From Thermocaproicibacter sp002397355 (GTDB lineage: Bacteria; Bacillota; Clostridia; Oscillospirales; Acutalibacteraceae): 19,809 bases of DNA. The notes below the pieces were generated by a model, which saw only the letters and a list, made by a program, of their open reading frames with translations, was not told the origin of the DNA and searched no databases. Where the stretch lies: contig DAISNS010000026.1 of NCBI GenBank assembly GCA_036830905.1, positions 1 through 19,809 on the forward strand. The letters are read 5' to 3'. Position numbers and translations under genes: made by a program. Positions within the stretch are counted from its first letter, which is position 1. Each line of letters begins with the position of its first letter. Shown here piece by piece: positions 7,516 to 14,932 of this stretch.

Positions 7516-7544
7516 TTGCGATGCGGCCCGATTGCGGGTATAAT
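7516..7544 (+). promoter_or_regulatory. Sigma-A promoter for murI operon
   Basis: TTGCGA (7516-7521), 17-bp spacer, consensus TATAAT (7539-7544). It gives murI, the dehydrogenase and probably the MscS channel their own transcript. Confidence 0.75.
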
Positions 7545-7594
7545 AACACAGGAAGTGCAAATCAAACATCATTTCGACGAAAGAACTGGGACCA

Positions 7595-8374
7595 TTGAAA
7601 ATCGGCATTTTTGACTCCGGCATCGGCGGGCTGACGGTGCTGCACCGGGCGCTGCGGGAACTGCCGGAGGAAGATTATCTGTTCTACGCCGACGCCGACC
7701 ACGTCCCCTACGGGGAAAAGACGAAAGAGGAAATCACCGGCTACGCTTCGGCGGCCGTGGGCTTTCTGGCGGAGCGCGGCGCAAAGGCGGTCGTCGTGGC
7801 GTGCAATACGGCCACAAGCGTCGCCATCGGCACGCTGCGGGCCTCGTACCCCATCCCGATCCTCGGCATCGAGCCCGCGGTGAAGCCCGCCGTGGAAGAA
7901 ACCGACGGCAGGCGCATCCTGGTCGTCGCTACGCCCGTGACCGTGCGGGAGGAAAAGCTGCACAACCTGATCGCCCGCGTGGACGCGGAGCATCTGGTCG
8001 ATCTGCTTGCGCTGCCGCGGCTCGTCCCCTTTGCGGAAAAAGGCGAGTTCCGCTCGCCGGAGGTCTCGGACTATCTCCGGCGCGAATTCTCGCGCTACGA
8101 TCTCTCCGCGTATTCCTCGCTCGTGCTCGGCTGCACGCATTTCAACTACTTCAAGGACACGTTCCGCGAGCTTCTGCCGCGCGGCGCTGACATTCTGGAC
8201 GGCTGCGCGGGCACCGTCAATCACCTGGCGGATGTCCTGAGAGAGCGCGGCCTGCTGGAGCGCGGCGGCGGCGCGGTGGAGTATTTCCGCTCCGGCCGCA
8301 GGATCCCGGACGGTCCGGAGCTCGCGCGCATCGGCGGCCTGCTGCGGCGGCTGGACGAAATGGAGCGCATCTGA
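7595..8374 (+). CDS. murI: Glutamate racemase
   Basis: Cytoplasmic PLP-independent racemase that makes D-glutamate for peptidoglycan. Two-cysteine catalysis is visible: Cys70 in 'VVACNTATS' and Cys180 in 'LGCTHF', each within the conserved Asp/Glu racemase context. The N-terminal 'IGIFDSGIGGLTV' carries Asp7 and Ser8 of the substrate pocket, and 'DADHVPYGEK' (33-42) is the second conserved loop. Its 259 aa is normal. Start is TTG, and the ribosome binding site is weak (GAAAGAACTGGGA), which may limit expression. The dehydrogenase gene follows 32 nt later on the same transcript. Confidence 0.96.
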   Translation: MKIGIFDSGIGGLTVLHRALRELPEEDYLFYADADHVPYGEKTKEEITGYASAAVGFLAERGAKAVVVACNTATSVAIGTLRASYPIPILGIEPAVKPAVEETDGRRILVVATPVTVREEKLHNLIARVDAEHLVDLLALPRLVPFAEKGEFRSPEVSDYLRREFSRYDLSAYSSLVLGCTHFNYFKDTFRELLPRGADILDGCAGTVNHLADVLRERGLLERGGGAVEYFRSGRRIPDGPELARIGGLLRRLDEMERI

Positions 8375-8406
8375 AAGCATAACGATGAAGGAAGGGGCAT
8401 AAAGCC

Positions 8407-9387
8407 ATGAAAATGATCGCATATAACTGCCGCCCGGACGAGCTGGAATGCTTCCGGGAATTCGCCGCGAAGTACGGCGTGGACCTGAAGCTGACGCGGG
8501 AGGTCCCGTCGCCGGAAAACGCGGACATGGCAAAAGGCTGCGCCTGCATGAGCGTCCTGACCTCGCCCATGCCGCGCAGCCTGCTGCAAAAGTACCGTGA
8601 CGAGGGCGTGCGTTTTCTTTCCACGCGGAGCATCGGCTACGACCACATCGACGTAAAGGCGGCGAAAGAGATCGGCATGCACGTCGGCAACGCGAGCTAC
8701 GCCCCGGACAGCGTGGCCGACTACACGGTCATGATGATCCTGATGGCCACGCGGAAGATCAAGGCCATCGCGCTCCGCAGCGCCGCGCAGGACTTCACGC
8801 TGGCCGGCGTGCAGGGCGTCGTGCTGCATAAGCTGACCGTCGGCGTCATCGGCACCGGGCACATCGGCAGGCTGGTGGCCAAGCGCCTTTCCGCGTTCGG
8901 CTGCCGGATCATCGCCCACGACCTGTTCGAGAACGACCAGGCCCGGCAATATGCGGAGTACGTCCCGCTCGACCGCCTCTACGCGGAAAGCGACGTCATC
9001 ACGCTGCATATGCCGGCGACAAAGGAAAATCATCACATGATCGGGAAGGACGCGTTCGCCGCCATGAAAGACGGCGTCTTCCTCGTCAACACCGCGCGCG
9101 GCTCCCTGATCGACACGCAGGCGCTCGCGGACGCCGTGGAGAGCGGCAAGGTCGCCGGCGCGGCGCTGGACGTCGTTGAGGACGAGGCGGGGATTTACTA
9201 TAACGACATGCGCAACAGGGCTCTGAAGAACCGCCGGCTCGCGGTGCTGAAATCCTACCCCAACGTGATCGTCACGCCCCACACGGCCTTTTATACCGAT
9301 CAGGCCGTCAGCGACATGGTGGAGCATTCCATCGAAAGCTGCGTGCTCTTCTCGCGCGGGCAGGAAAACACCTGGCAGGTCGTGTGA
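8407..9387 (+). CDS. D-2-hydroxyacid dehydrogenase, VanH/D-lactate dehydrogenase-like
   Basis: An NAD-dependent D-isomer-specific 2-hydroxyacid dehydrogenase, predicted to reduce pyruvate (or a related 2-keto acid) to the D-hydroxyacid. The Rossmann motif 'GVIGTGHIG' is at 146-154. The catalytic triad is Arg231 ('NTARGSLIDT'), a Glu in 'DVVEDEAG' (258 or 260) and His292 ('TPHTAFYT'). Blocks 'FLSTRSIGYDHIDVKAAK' and 'APDSVADYTVMMILMA' closely match VanH and fermentative D-lactate dehydrogenases, not phosphoglycerate or glycerate enzymes. Length (326 aa) is typical. The start has an AAGGAAGGGG ribosome binding site. It lies between murI and an mscS homologue. No D-Ala-D-Lac ligase or VanX gene is visible, so simple lactate formation is the default reading. 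Confidence 0.88.
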   Translation: MKMIAYNCRPDELECFREFAAKYGVDLKLTREVPSPENADMAKGCACMSVLTSPMPRSLLQKYRDEGVRFLSTRSIGYDHIDVKAAKEIGMHVGNASYAPDSVADYTVMMILMATRKIKAIALRSAAQDFTLAGVQGVVLHKLTVGVIGTGHIGRLVAKRLSAFGCRIIAHDLFENDQARQYAEYVPLDRLYAESDVITLHMPATKENHHMIGKDAFAAMKDGVFLVNTARGSLIDTQALADAVESGKVAGAALDVVEDEAGIYYNDMRNRALKNRRLAVLKSYPNVIVTPHTAFYTDQAVSDMVEHSIESCVLFSRGQENTWQVV

Positions 9388-9421
9388 CGTCCCAGTATTC
9401 CGATTTCCGGAGGATTGCGCC

Positions 9422-10513
9422 ATGGATGCTTTCTGGCAAAACGTCTGGGTGAAAGACCTTCTGATCCCCACAGCCGTCTTCTTCCTGTTCTTCACGGTAA
9501 GCGTCCCCCTCCTGCGGCTGGTCTTCGGCCTGCTGCAAAAGGGGGCGCGGAGATCCGGCAAGAGCTGGAACGAAAAGCTGGAGTACGGGTTCCGCAAGCC
9601 GCTCCGGCTCGTTCTCGCGGCGACCGGCCTTTTCGTCGCGCTGAGCGTCTGCCCCTTCGTCTGGGGCAACGCGGCCGCGGGGAACGTCATCATCCGCTGC
9701 TTCCGCAGCTTTCTCGTGATCGCCGCCACCTGGGGCTTCTGCCGCATGGCCGGCTGCGTCGAGCTGAACAAGTCCGCTTTCGCAAAAAAGCTGGACCTTC
9801 AGATCGACCAAACGCTGATGCCGGTCGTCTCGGGCGTCATGCGCTTCCTGCTGATTGCCCTGGCGGTGCTGATCGTGGCGCAGGAATGGGATTTCAGCAT
9901 CAGCGGCCTGCTGGCGGGCCTCGGCCTCGGCGGCCTGGCGTTCGCGCTGGCCGCGAAGGATATGCTCGCCAACCTGTTCGGCGGGCTGGTCATCCTGCTG
10001 GACCATCCGTTTTCCATCGGCGACTGGATCCGGGCCGGGGACGTGGAGGGCACGGTTGAAAACATCAGCTTCCGCAGCCTGAAAGTGCGCACCTTCGACC
10101 GGGCGGTCGTCACGGTGCCGAACTCCATGGTCGCCGGCGCCCCCATTTACAATTACAGCCGGATGGGCGGCAAACGCCGCATTGAGTTTCCTCTCACGTT
10201 GGAGTACGGCTACACGCCGGAGCGGCTGGAAGCCTGCGCCGCGCAGATCCGCGCCCTGCTGAAACGGGACGGAACCGTCGAAAGCGGCAGCGCCATCGTG
10301 GCCCTCGACAGCCTGGGCGACAGCGGCCCCGTTTATAAGGTGATCTGCTGCACGAATCAGACCGATTACGGCGATTTTCTCCTGGAACGCGGAAGGCTTT
10401 ACGGAGAGATCCTCCGAATCCTGGAAAAGGAAAAAATAAACCTCGCCTACCCCACTTCCGCCGTGCTCGTGAAAAAGCAGACTCCCCCGGGAAAGGGAGG
10501 CGCGTCGGTCTGA
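9422..10513 (+). CDS. MscS-family mechanosensitive ion channel
   Basis: A membrane channel that opens under membrane tension and releases solutes during osmotic downshock. The 363-aa protein has hydrophobic segments at about 13-36, 64-80, 90-110 and 137-156, then the pore-lining helix 'LLAGLGLGGLAFALAAKDMLANLFGG' region (163-188), rich in Gly and Ala as in MscS TM3. The cytoplasmic beta domain follows with 'FSIGDWIRAGDVEGTVENISFRS' and 'VVTVPNSMV' (197-237), and the C-terminal alpha/beta domain. The start has a CCGGAGGA ribosome binding site. It is 34 nt after the dehydrogenase and likely shares its transcript. The exact gating class cannot be told from sequence. Confidence 0.93.
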   Translation: MDAFWQNVWVKDLLIPTAVFFLFFTVSVPLLRLVFGLLQKGARRSGKSWNEKLEYGFRKPLRLVLAATGLFVALSVCPFVWGNAAAGNVIIRCFRSFLVIAATWGFCRMAGCVELNKSAFAKKLDLQIDQTLMPVVSGVMRFLLIALAVLIVAQEWDFSISGLLAGLGLGGLAFALAAKDMLANLFGGLVILLDHPFSIGDWIRAGDVEGTVENISFRSLKVRTFDRAVVTVPNSMVAGAPIYNYSRMGGKRRIEFPLTLEYGYTPERLEACAAQIRALLKRDGTVESGSAIVALDSLGDSGPVYKVICCTNQTDYGDFLLERGRLYGEILRILEKEKINLAYPTSAVLVKKQTPPGKGGASV

Positions 10514-10577
10514 CGGCCGCCGTTCCTTTTCCGCTTTCCCCGTTTTTTGAAGCGATGATTTTTTATGATTTTTAGGC

Positions 10578-10606
10578 TTGACTTTCTCGAAAAGATAGCT
10601 TATAAT
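10578..10606 (+). promoter_or_regulatory. Sigma-A promoter for tRNA-Arg(ACG)
   Basis: TTGACT (10578-10583), 17-bp spacer, TATAAT (10601-10606), 39 bp before the tRNA 5' end. Confidence 0.85.
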
Positions 10607-10645
10607 AAAAAAGCTGTCAGATCAGCACAGCACAAATTTGGATAT

Positions 10646-10722
10646 GCGCTCGTAGCTCAGCTGGATAGAGTGTCTGACTACGAATCAGAAGGTCCTGGGT
10701 TCGAGTCCCCGCGGGCGCACCA
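10646..10722 (+). tRNA. tRNA-Arg (anticodon ACG)
   Basis: Acceptor stem GCGCTCG/CGGGCGC (one T-G wobble), D-arm with AGCTCAGCTGGATAGAG, anticodon arm TCTGA-CTACGAA-TCAGA giving ACG, and T-loop TTCGAGT. CCA is encoded. Length 77 nt. The T-stem has one T/C mismatch. Confidence 0.97.
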
Positions 10723-10768
10723 AAGACCGGAAGTACAATCTTTGCGATTGTACTTCCGGTCTTTTATT
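10722..10768 (+). terminator. Rho-independent terminator of tRNA-Arg(ACG)
   Basis: A perfect 19-bp stem (10722-10740 with 10746-10764), 5-nt loop TTTGC and a T-rich tail. It begins at the last base of the tRNA CCA. Confidence 0.93.
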
Positions 10769-10778
10769 TATCCGGAGA

Positions 10779-10940
10779 GGGACTCGAAGGGGAGCGGGAA
10801 GGAATGACATGCCGGCGGCACGTCAGAACTTGACTGCTCCGTCCCTCTTTGTCACTGCGTGACATTTCCCCCACACAGCGGGGGAATCTTCCGCGACCGA
10901 CCAAGGCGCGCCGCGAATCGAGTCCCAGCGGGCGGCACCA
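10779..10940 (+). repeat. Structured non-coding element bounded by inverted repeats and a tRNA 3'-tail copy
   Basis: The element starts with GGGACTCGA (10779-10787) and its exact inverse TCGAGTCCC lies at 10918-10926. From 10918 to 10940 the sequence nearly repeats the last 22 bases of the upstream tRNA-Arg (10701-10722), including the CACCA end, with one substitution and one extra G. Between the ends are three hairpins: 10806-10824 (8 bp, one mismatch), 10851-10863 (5 bp) and 10866-10886 (7 bp, perfect). No ORF with a ribosome binding site is present. I recall similar elements downstream of tRNA genes in other gut Clostridia, but cannot check that here. Confidence 0.55.
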
Positions 10941-10947
10941 TGCCGAG

Positions 10948-10984
10948 AGCCTCGACACGCAATTCGCGTGCGGGCGCTTTTTCT
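10948..10984 (+). terminator. Imperfect terminator-like hairpin after the tRNA-tail element
   Basis: CACGC/GCGTG (10956-10960, 10966-10970) with loop AATTC, extended by AGC/GCT (10948-10950, 10976-10978) across an internal loop, followed by TTTTTCTTT. It may end a transcript from the element. Confidence 0.45.
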
Positions 10985-11058
10985 TTCCCCCTCAAACTCA
11001 AATGCCCGCGTTGGAAGCTTGCATCCAATTGGGCAAGCGGCGCAAAAATATCCGGGAA

Positions 11059-11103
11059 AAGCGCATTGGAAAGCCGAAATCGGCGATCCGATGCGCTTTT
11101 TCT
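11059..11103. terminator. Bidirectional terminator downstream of the rhamnosidase gene
   Basis: AAGCGCATTGG (11059-11069) pairs with CCGATGCGCTT (11088-11098) over 11 positions with one wobble. An inner hairpin GCCG-AAAT-CGGC lies between them. T runs lie on the plus side (TTTTT) and A runs on the other, so it can work for the minus-strand rhamnosidase, whose stop is ~90 nt away. Confidence 0.75.
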
Positions 11104-11190
11104 TCTGCCTTTGCTTTTTTACGCGATTTCAGATCGGCTGCTCCGTTCGGGCCGCTGCGGATTTACGGCAGCTTTCCGCGGCCCGCTTCC

Positions 11191-13362
11191 TCAGAACGGC
11201 AGGGTAAAACTGTTTTCGCCCTGCGCGAGACGATACTCGGCCCCGTTCCACCGCAGCACGGCTTTGCAGGATTTTTCCAGGGTGACGCAAATGGAGAAGG
11301 CCCGCCCGTCGTGACGCCAGGAAACGCCCACGCGGCCGCTCTTCGTCGCCAGACTCCCCTCCGCCGACGGAAGCTGCCGGATATGCGCCGGGGCAACCAG
11401 AATGCTCCGGAACCCCGCGCTCTCCGGCGTCTGCCGGATGCCGAGAATGTACTGGAACAGGTAGCGCGTGACGGCGCCGAACATCGGGTGGCTGTGCGAG
11501 CGCTTCCCCGTCCAGTACTCCCACAGCGTCGTCGCGCCCTGACGCATCCAGTTGGCGTAGGAATACGGCCCCTCGCCGGTCAGCAGGCGGAAGGCAAGCT
11601 CGCCGCAGCCGCGCTCGAACAGAACGCGCGTGAGGATGTCCGTACCGAAAATGCCGGTGTCGTACGCGCCGGACGCCGTATAACGTTCGACAAGGTTGTC
11701 GAACGCACGCCCGTCCCCGAGCCCGAGATCGACGGCAAAGGCGTCGGCGCCCTGCACGCCCCCGCAGAAGCTTCCGGTCGCCGCGTCCCAATAATGCTCC
11801 GTGATCGCCCGGCCGCAGGAGGCGATGCGCTTTTCCAGCAGCGCCCTGTCCTCCGCGCGGCAGAAGGGCAGCACCCGCCGCATGGATTTGATGTAAAAAT
11901 AGGTGTTGACGTACGGCTCCGGGATCTCGACCGGCTCCGGCGTACACCAGTCGCCCAGGCACCAGCACCCCGGCTCGTCGCTGACGACCAGCCCGTCGCG
12001 GCTGTGCGCCTCCATGTAATCGAAATAGCGCAGCATCTGCGGATACATGCCGCGCAGCAAGCTGTCGTCCCCGTACACCCGGTAAAACGCGTACGGCACC
12101 TCCACGATGGCGCAGCCCCAGCCGCCCGGGCCGCCGCCGCTCGGAACATACGGCGCCGTATACTGCACATGGCCGCTGACGCGGTCCTGGCAGTCCGAGA
12201 TGTCGCCGATCCACTTGCGGTAGAACGATTCGGCATCCAGCAGCAGCATGGCCGTCTCTCCCACCAGCTCGCCGTCTCCCGTATAGCCGCGCCGCTCGAT
12301 ATGGGGGCAGTCCGACGGGATGCCGCCGTGCATGTTGGAAAGCTGCGTGCGCAGGTACGCTTCGTACAGCCAGTTCAGCGTTGCGTCGGCGCAGCGGAAC
12401 GCCGAGGACGCGCGGACGTCCGCGTGGATCTCCTCGAAGCCCGTCAGCTCGGCGTCGCCCGTCACCTCGATGTAGCGCGAGGCGAACCAGGTGAAGCGGG
12501 AAGTCATGGTACGGGGCTTCCCGTCCGTCTTCAGCACCAGGTACATCCCTTGCAGAGCCTTGACGGAACTTTCGTCGAGAAAGCCCTCCGGAGTGCGCTC
12601 CTCCGCAAAGCGGAGCGAGACGGTTTCTCCCTTCGGCGCGCTGCTCCGCACCAGCGGCCGGCCGGATATGTTCTCGCCGATGTCGTATACCTTCGCGCTT
12701 CCCTTCCGCGCGATCATCCTGGGCCTGACCGTGCGGATCACTCGGTCGGCCGGAGACCGCTGCAGGCCGTATTCCGTGGGCGGCACCGGCGATTCCACGA
12801 CTTCTTTCCATCCGGCGCCGTCGCAGCCCTCCTTCAGCCAGTCCCCCGGCAGGCGCGAGTAGTCGTGCTCTTCCCCGCGCGTAAATTCCGAAACGACGAC
12901 CTCGCTTTCGTGCCAGCGCACCGACCGGTCGGAGACGATTTCTTTTCCCCCGCTCCCGGTCTCCATCTCCAGCCGGAAGCACAGGCGCGCGGGGCCGTAG
13001 GCGGGCGTATGATCGTAGTGGTAATATCCCGGCCCGACGCGCACGCCCAGAACGTTCCGCCCGGCCTTCAGCAAACCGGTCACATCATACCGCGGGCAGA
13101 GGATGCGGGTGCCCATTTTCTCCAAAAACGGGCGGCCGTCCACCGTCATGGGACGCTCGTGATAATTGGTGTCCAGCGGAACGAAAAGGTCTTTTCCAAT
13201 CCGTTTTTCATTGAGATACGCCTCAAAAAAGCCGAGGCCGCAGATGGTAAGCGTCGCCTTTTCGACTTGCTCCGCCGGAAATACGCGCCGGAAAAGCGGC
13301 GTGAGGCATTCTTCCCCGGGGCTGACCCATTCGGCCGGGCCAAACATTTCTTCGAATTTCAT
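11191..13362 (-). CDS. GH78 alpha-L-rhamnosidase, cytoplasmic
   Basis: A family 78 glycoside hydrolase predicted to release terminal alpha-L-rhamnose from glycosides taken into the cell. The 723-aa product has an N-terminal beta-sandwich region (about 1-190, with 'AYLNEKRIG' and 'YDVTGLLKAGRNVLGV'), a linker beta domain, then the (alpha/alpha)6 barrel from about 320. The family signature is 'SDCPHIERRGYTGDGE' (350-364), equivalent to the D-C-P-x-R-x-E-R-x-G-W-x-G-D block of GH78 and containing candidate acid residues. The C-terminal beta domain ends the protein. There is no signal peptide. The start at 13362 has GAAGGG seven bases upstream; a longer frame to 13449 has no such site. It stands alone, with no rhamnose isomerase, kinase or transporter in the window. 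Confidence 0.92.
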   Translation of the reverse strand: MKFEEMFGPAEWVSPGEECLTPLFRRVFPAEQVEKATLTICGLGFFEAYLNEKRIGKDLFVPLDTNYHERPMTVDGRPFLEKMGTRILCPRYDVTGLLKAGRNVLGVRVGPGYYHYDHTPAYGPARLCFRLEMETGSGGKEIVSDRSVRWHESEVVVSEFTRGEEHDYSRLPGDWLKEGCDGAGWKEVVESPVPPTEYGLQRSPADRVIRTVRPRMIARKGSAKVYDIGENISGRPLVRSSAPKGETVSLRFAEERTPEGFLDESSVKALQGMYLVLKTDGKPRTMTSRFTWFASRYIEVTGDAELTGFEEIHADVRASSAFRCADATLNWLYEAYLRTQLSNMHGGIPSDCPHIERRGYTGDGELVGETAMLLLDAESFYRKWIGDISDCQDRVSGHVQYTAPYVPSGGGPGGWGCAIVEVPYAFYRVYGDDSLLRGMYPQMLRYFDYMEAHSRDGLVVSDEPGCWCLGDWCTPEPVEIPEPYVNTYFYIKSMRRVLPFCRAEDRALLEKRIASCGRAITEHYWDAATGSFCGGVQGADAFAVDLGLGDGRAFDNLVERYTASGAYDTGIFGTDILTRVLFERGCGELAFRLLTGEGPYSYANWMRQGATTLWEYWTGKRSHSHPMFGAVTRYLFQYILGIRQTPESAGFRSILVAPAHIRQLPSAEGSLATKSGRVGVSWRHDGRAFSICVTLEKSCKAVLRWNGAEYRLAQGENSFTLPF

Positions 13363-13451
13363 TGACTGCCCTTCTTCGCTGTTTTTTTCCTCCGCGCCGA
13401 GGTGAGCGGAACAAAAGCCCGGCTTTCGGCGCTTCCATTCATATAACAATT

Positions 13452-13466
13452 AAGTGTATCACACTT
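13452..13466. promoter_or_regulatory. Palindrome AAGTGT-ATC-ACACTT, candidate operator
   Basis: Perfect 6-bp arms around a 3-bp centre, 90 bp upstream of the rhamnosidase start and in its probable promoter region. Candidate repressor or activator site; the regulator is not known. Confidence 0.45.
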
Positions 13467-13521
13467 TCCGGCGCGAAAAAAGGGCTCTCCGTTCTTTTCT
13501 CCCCTCCCCCGCTCAGGCTTA

Positions 13522-13535
13522 AAACAATATTGTTT
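13522..13535. promoter_or_regulatory. Palindrome AAACAATATTGTTT, candidate operator
   Basis: A 14-bp perfect palindrome between the divergent rhamnosidase and membrane-protein genes, 20 bp upstream of the latter's -35. Confidence 0.4.
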
Positions 13536-13555
13536 CCGGAAAGCGCGAAACCCGA

Positions 13556-13584
13556 TTGATTCCCGCCGCCGGTCATGATAAGAT
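13556..13584 (+). promoter_or_regulatory. Sigma-A-like promoter for the 13631 membrane protein
   Basis: TTGATT (13556-13561), 17-bp spacer, TAAGAT (13579-13584), 46 bp before the start codon. Confidence 0.55.
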
Positions 13585-13630
13585 AACATAAATATTATTT
13601 CAAAGTTCCGCGGAAAAGGAGAGGGCCGCA

Positions 13631-14446
13631 ATGCAGACAGATACCGGCAAAAAGGAAAACGGCGGCGTGAAAGCCGAAAAGCCCGGCAGGCCGCCGGCGA
13701 TCATGCGCGCCGTAATGATCGCGCTGTTTCTCCTCTCTTTTTTCTGCTTTCCGATCGCGGCTTCTCTGGAAGGGCCGCGCATCACCTACAGTTCGTTTGG
13801 AACGGAATACAGCTGGATGGATTTTCTGTTGCTTCCCATCCCGCTGGCAAACCTGATCCTCGGCATCGTTTATAAACGGAAGGGCCTGAAAACGACAAAA
13901 AACATTGTCGTCGGCATCATTTTCACCTCCCTTCTCTGCATCTTCGGTTCCTACACTCTTCTTTTCCGGCCCTATTACTCCAACGACACCGCCTATCTGA
14001 AGAAAGTCTCGTCGGAAATCCACTTTGTTCTGCCGGACCAAGGGCATATCACGACGCAGAGCTTCGCCGACGGCTCCGGTGCCGATTCCTCTTCCAAAGC
14101 GCGGAGTTCCTCCCCTCCCGAGGAAGGGGTAACGGACTACGGTGCCATGAGCAAAATCGAGTTTTCCGACAGCGGGCAGCTCCGTTCCTTCGAGTCGTCG
14201 CTGAAAACCAGCGGCCTTTGGACGACCTCTGTCACGACGCCGCTCTCGGGCATCGTTCCGGAACTGTACTCCGCACAGTCTTCCGCTTTCCTCGGTTTTG
14301 ACCATTTCATGGTCTATAACGCCGACCTCGGCACTTACAACACCTTACCCGGCAAAAACGGCTCTTATCGTATTTTTTATCTCGCATACAGCAGTTCCAA
14401 AAAGCAAATGTTTATCGGCGAGTATACCTATCGCGTCGTTTTATGA
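13631..14446 (+). CDS. Unknown membrane protein, three helices and an extracellular domain
   Basis: I do not recognise a family. The 271-aa protein starts with a polar basic stretch (1-24), then hydrophobic segments at about 25-45, 63-81 and 91-113. A ~155-residue domain follows that contains a Ser-rich linker (148-165, 'GSGADSSSKARSSSPPEEG') and a predicted mixed beta region rich in Tyr and Ser. With three helices and a positively charged N-terminus the C-terminal domain should face outside, though topology is a guess. The start has AAGGAGAGG eight bases upstream. It has its own promoter and a strong terminator 17 nt after the stop, so it is a single-gene unit. Base composition is lower in GC than nagZ or murI but still codon-consistent. 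Confidence 0.85.
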   Translation: MQTDTGKKENGGVKAEKPGRPPAIMRAVMIALFLLSFFCFPIAASLEGPRITYSSFGTEYSWMDFLLLPIPLANLILGIVYKRKGLKTTKNIVVGIIFTSLLCIFGSYTLLFRPYYSNDTAYLKKVSSEIHFVLPDQGHITTQSFADGSGADSSSKARSSSPPEEGVTDYGAMSKIEFSDSGQLRSFESSLKTSGLWTTSVTTPLSGIVPELYSAQSSAFLGFDHFMVYNADLGTYNTLPGKNGSYRIFYLAYSSSKKQMFIGEYTYRVVL

Positions 14447-14463
14447 AGAATGCCCCGGCGGAT

Positions 14464-14494
14464 CGGCCCGGCTTCCGGCCGGGTCGTTTTTTTT
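14464..14494 (+). terminator. Rho-independent terminator
   Basis: CGGCCCGGC (14464-14472) pairs with GCCGGGTCG (14478-14486) with one wobble, followed by eight T residues. Confidence 0.93.
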
Positions 14495-14513
14495 CGTGAT
14501 TTCCAGCTCCTTA

Positions 14514-14542
14514 TTGACAAGTATACTTGTTAATGGTATGAT
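14514..14542 (+). promoter_or_regulatory. Consensus promoter overlapped by a 14-bp perfect palindrome
   Basis: TTGACA (14514-14519), 17-bp spacer, TATGAT (14537-14542). The palindrome ACAAGTATACTTGT (14517-14530) overlaps the end of the -35 and fills most of the spacer; with one mismatch it extends to TT...AA at 14514-14533. A dimer bound here would block RNA polymerase. The XRE protein encoded second in the operon is the obvious candidate, by inference. Confidence 0.8.
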
Positions 14543-14586
14543 TGTTTTGCATATAAAACTTTGCATTTTAAAGAAGGAGCATCGTG

Positions 14587-14922
14587 ATGACAAAAGAAGA
14601 AATCCTGGAAAAAAGCAGGGGCGAAAACAAGGACTGCGACATATTTGAAAAGGAAGTGCTGAAAGAGGCCGGCAACGTCGGTGCCGGCGTGGCGGCGGCA
14701 GTCAGCAGCATATTTGTCGCCTTGCAGTTCATTCTCGGGAAAGGATTTAATTACAGTCTTTACGCGATCGTATTTTCCGTTCTGGCCGCTACCTTCATCG
14801 TCAAGGCCGTCCGGTTGAAACGCAAACACGAGATTGCGCTCGCTCTCCTCTATTCCGCCGCGGCCGTGGGTTTTTCATGCGCTCATATTTACCGCCTGGT
14901 CGCCGCTTCCGGGATTTTGTAA
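14587..14922 (+). CDS. Small membrane protein, DUF6442-like
   Basis: A 111-aa protein with a charged N-terminus 'MTKEEILEKSRGENKDCD' followed by three hydrophobic segments at about 30-50, 55-74 and 83-106. The 'K-E-E-I-L-x-K-S-R-x-E-N-K' opening matches my memory of the DUF6442 family, small Firmicutes membrane proteins usually encoded next to an XRE regulator, as here. The biochemical role is unknown. The ATG at 14587 is preferred over the GTG three bases earlier because AAGGAG (14574-14579) is then seven bases upstream. The XRE gene starts 10 nt after the stop. The promoter-embedded palindrome suggests the pair is autoregulated. Confidence 0.82.
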   Translation: MTKEEILEKSRGENKDCDIFEKEVLKEAGNVGAGVAAAVSSIFVALQFILGKGFNYSLYAIVFSVLAATFIVKAVRLKRKHEIALALLYSAAAVGFSCAHIYRLVAASGIL

Positions 14923-14932
14923 GGTCCGCGCG

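Noticed and set aside
5884..7623. 579-codon minus-strand open frame
   Set aside because: Shadow of nagZ, the DUF523 gene and murI, with composition typical of antisense frames in GC-rich DNA.
8407..9387. Complete vancomycin-resistance operon
   Set aside because: Only a VanH-like enzyme is present; VanA/B-type ligase, VanX and a VanRS pair are not seen.
8221..9771. 516-codon minus-strand frame over the dehydrogenase
   Set aside because: Antisense shadow; rich in His, Arg and Val with no protein family pattern.
10849..13365. 838-codon open frame on the plus strand antisense to the rhamnosidase
   Set aside because: It is the GC-rich shadow of the GH78 gene: His/Arg/Pro/Ala-rich, no ribosome binding site and no recognisable motif, whereas the minus-strand frame has clear GH78 blocks.
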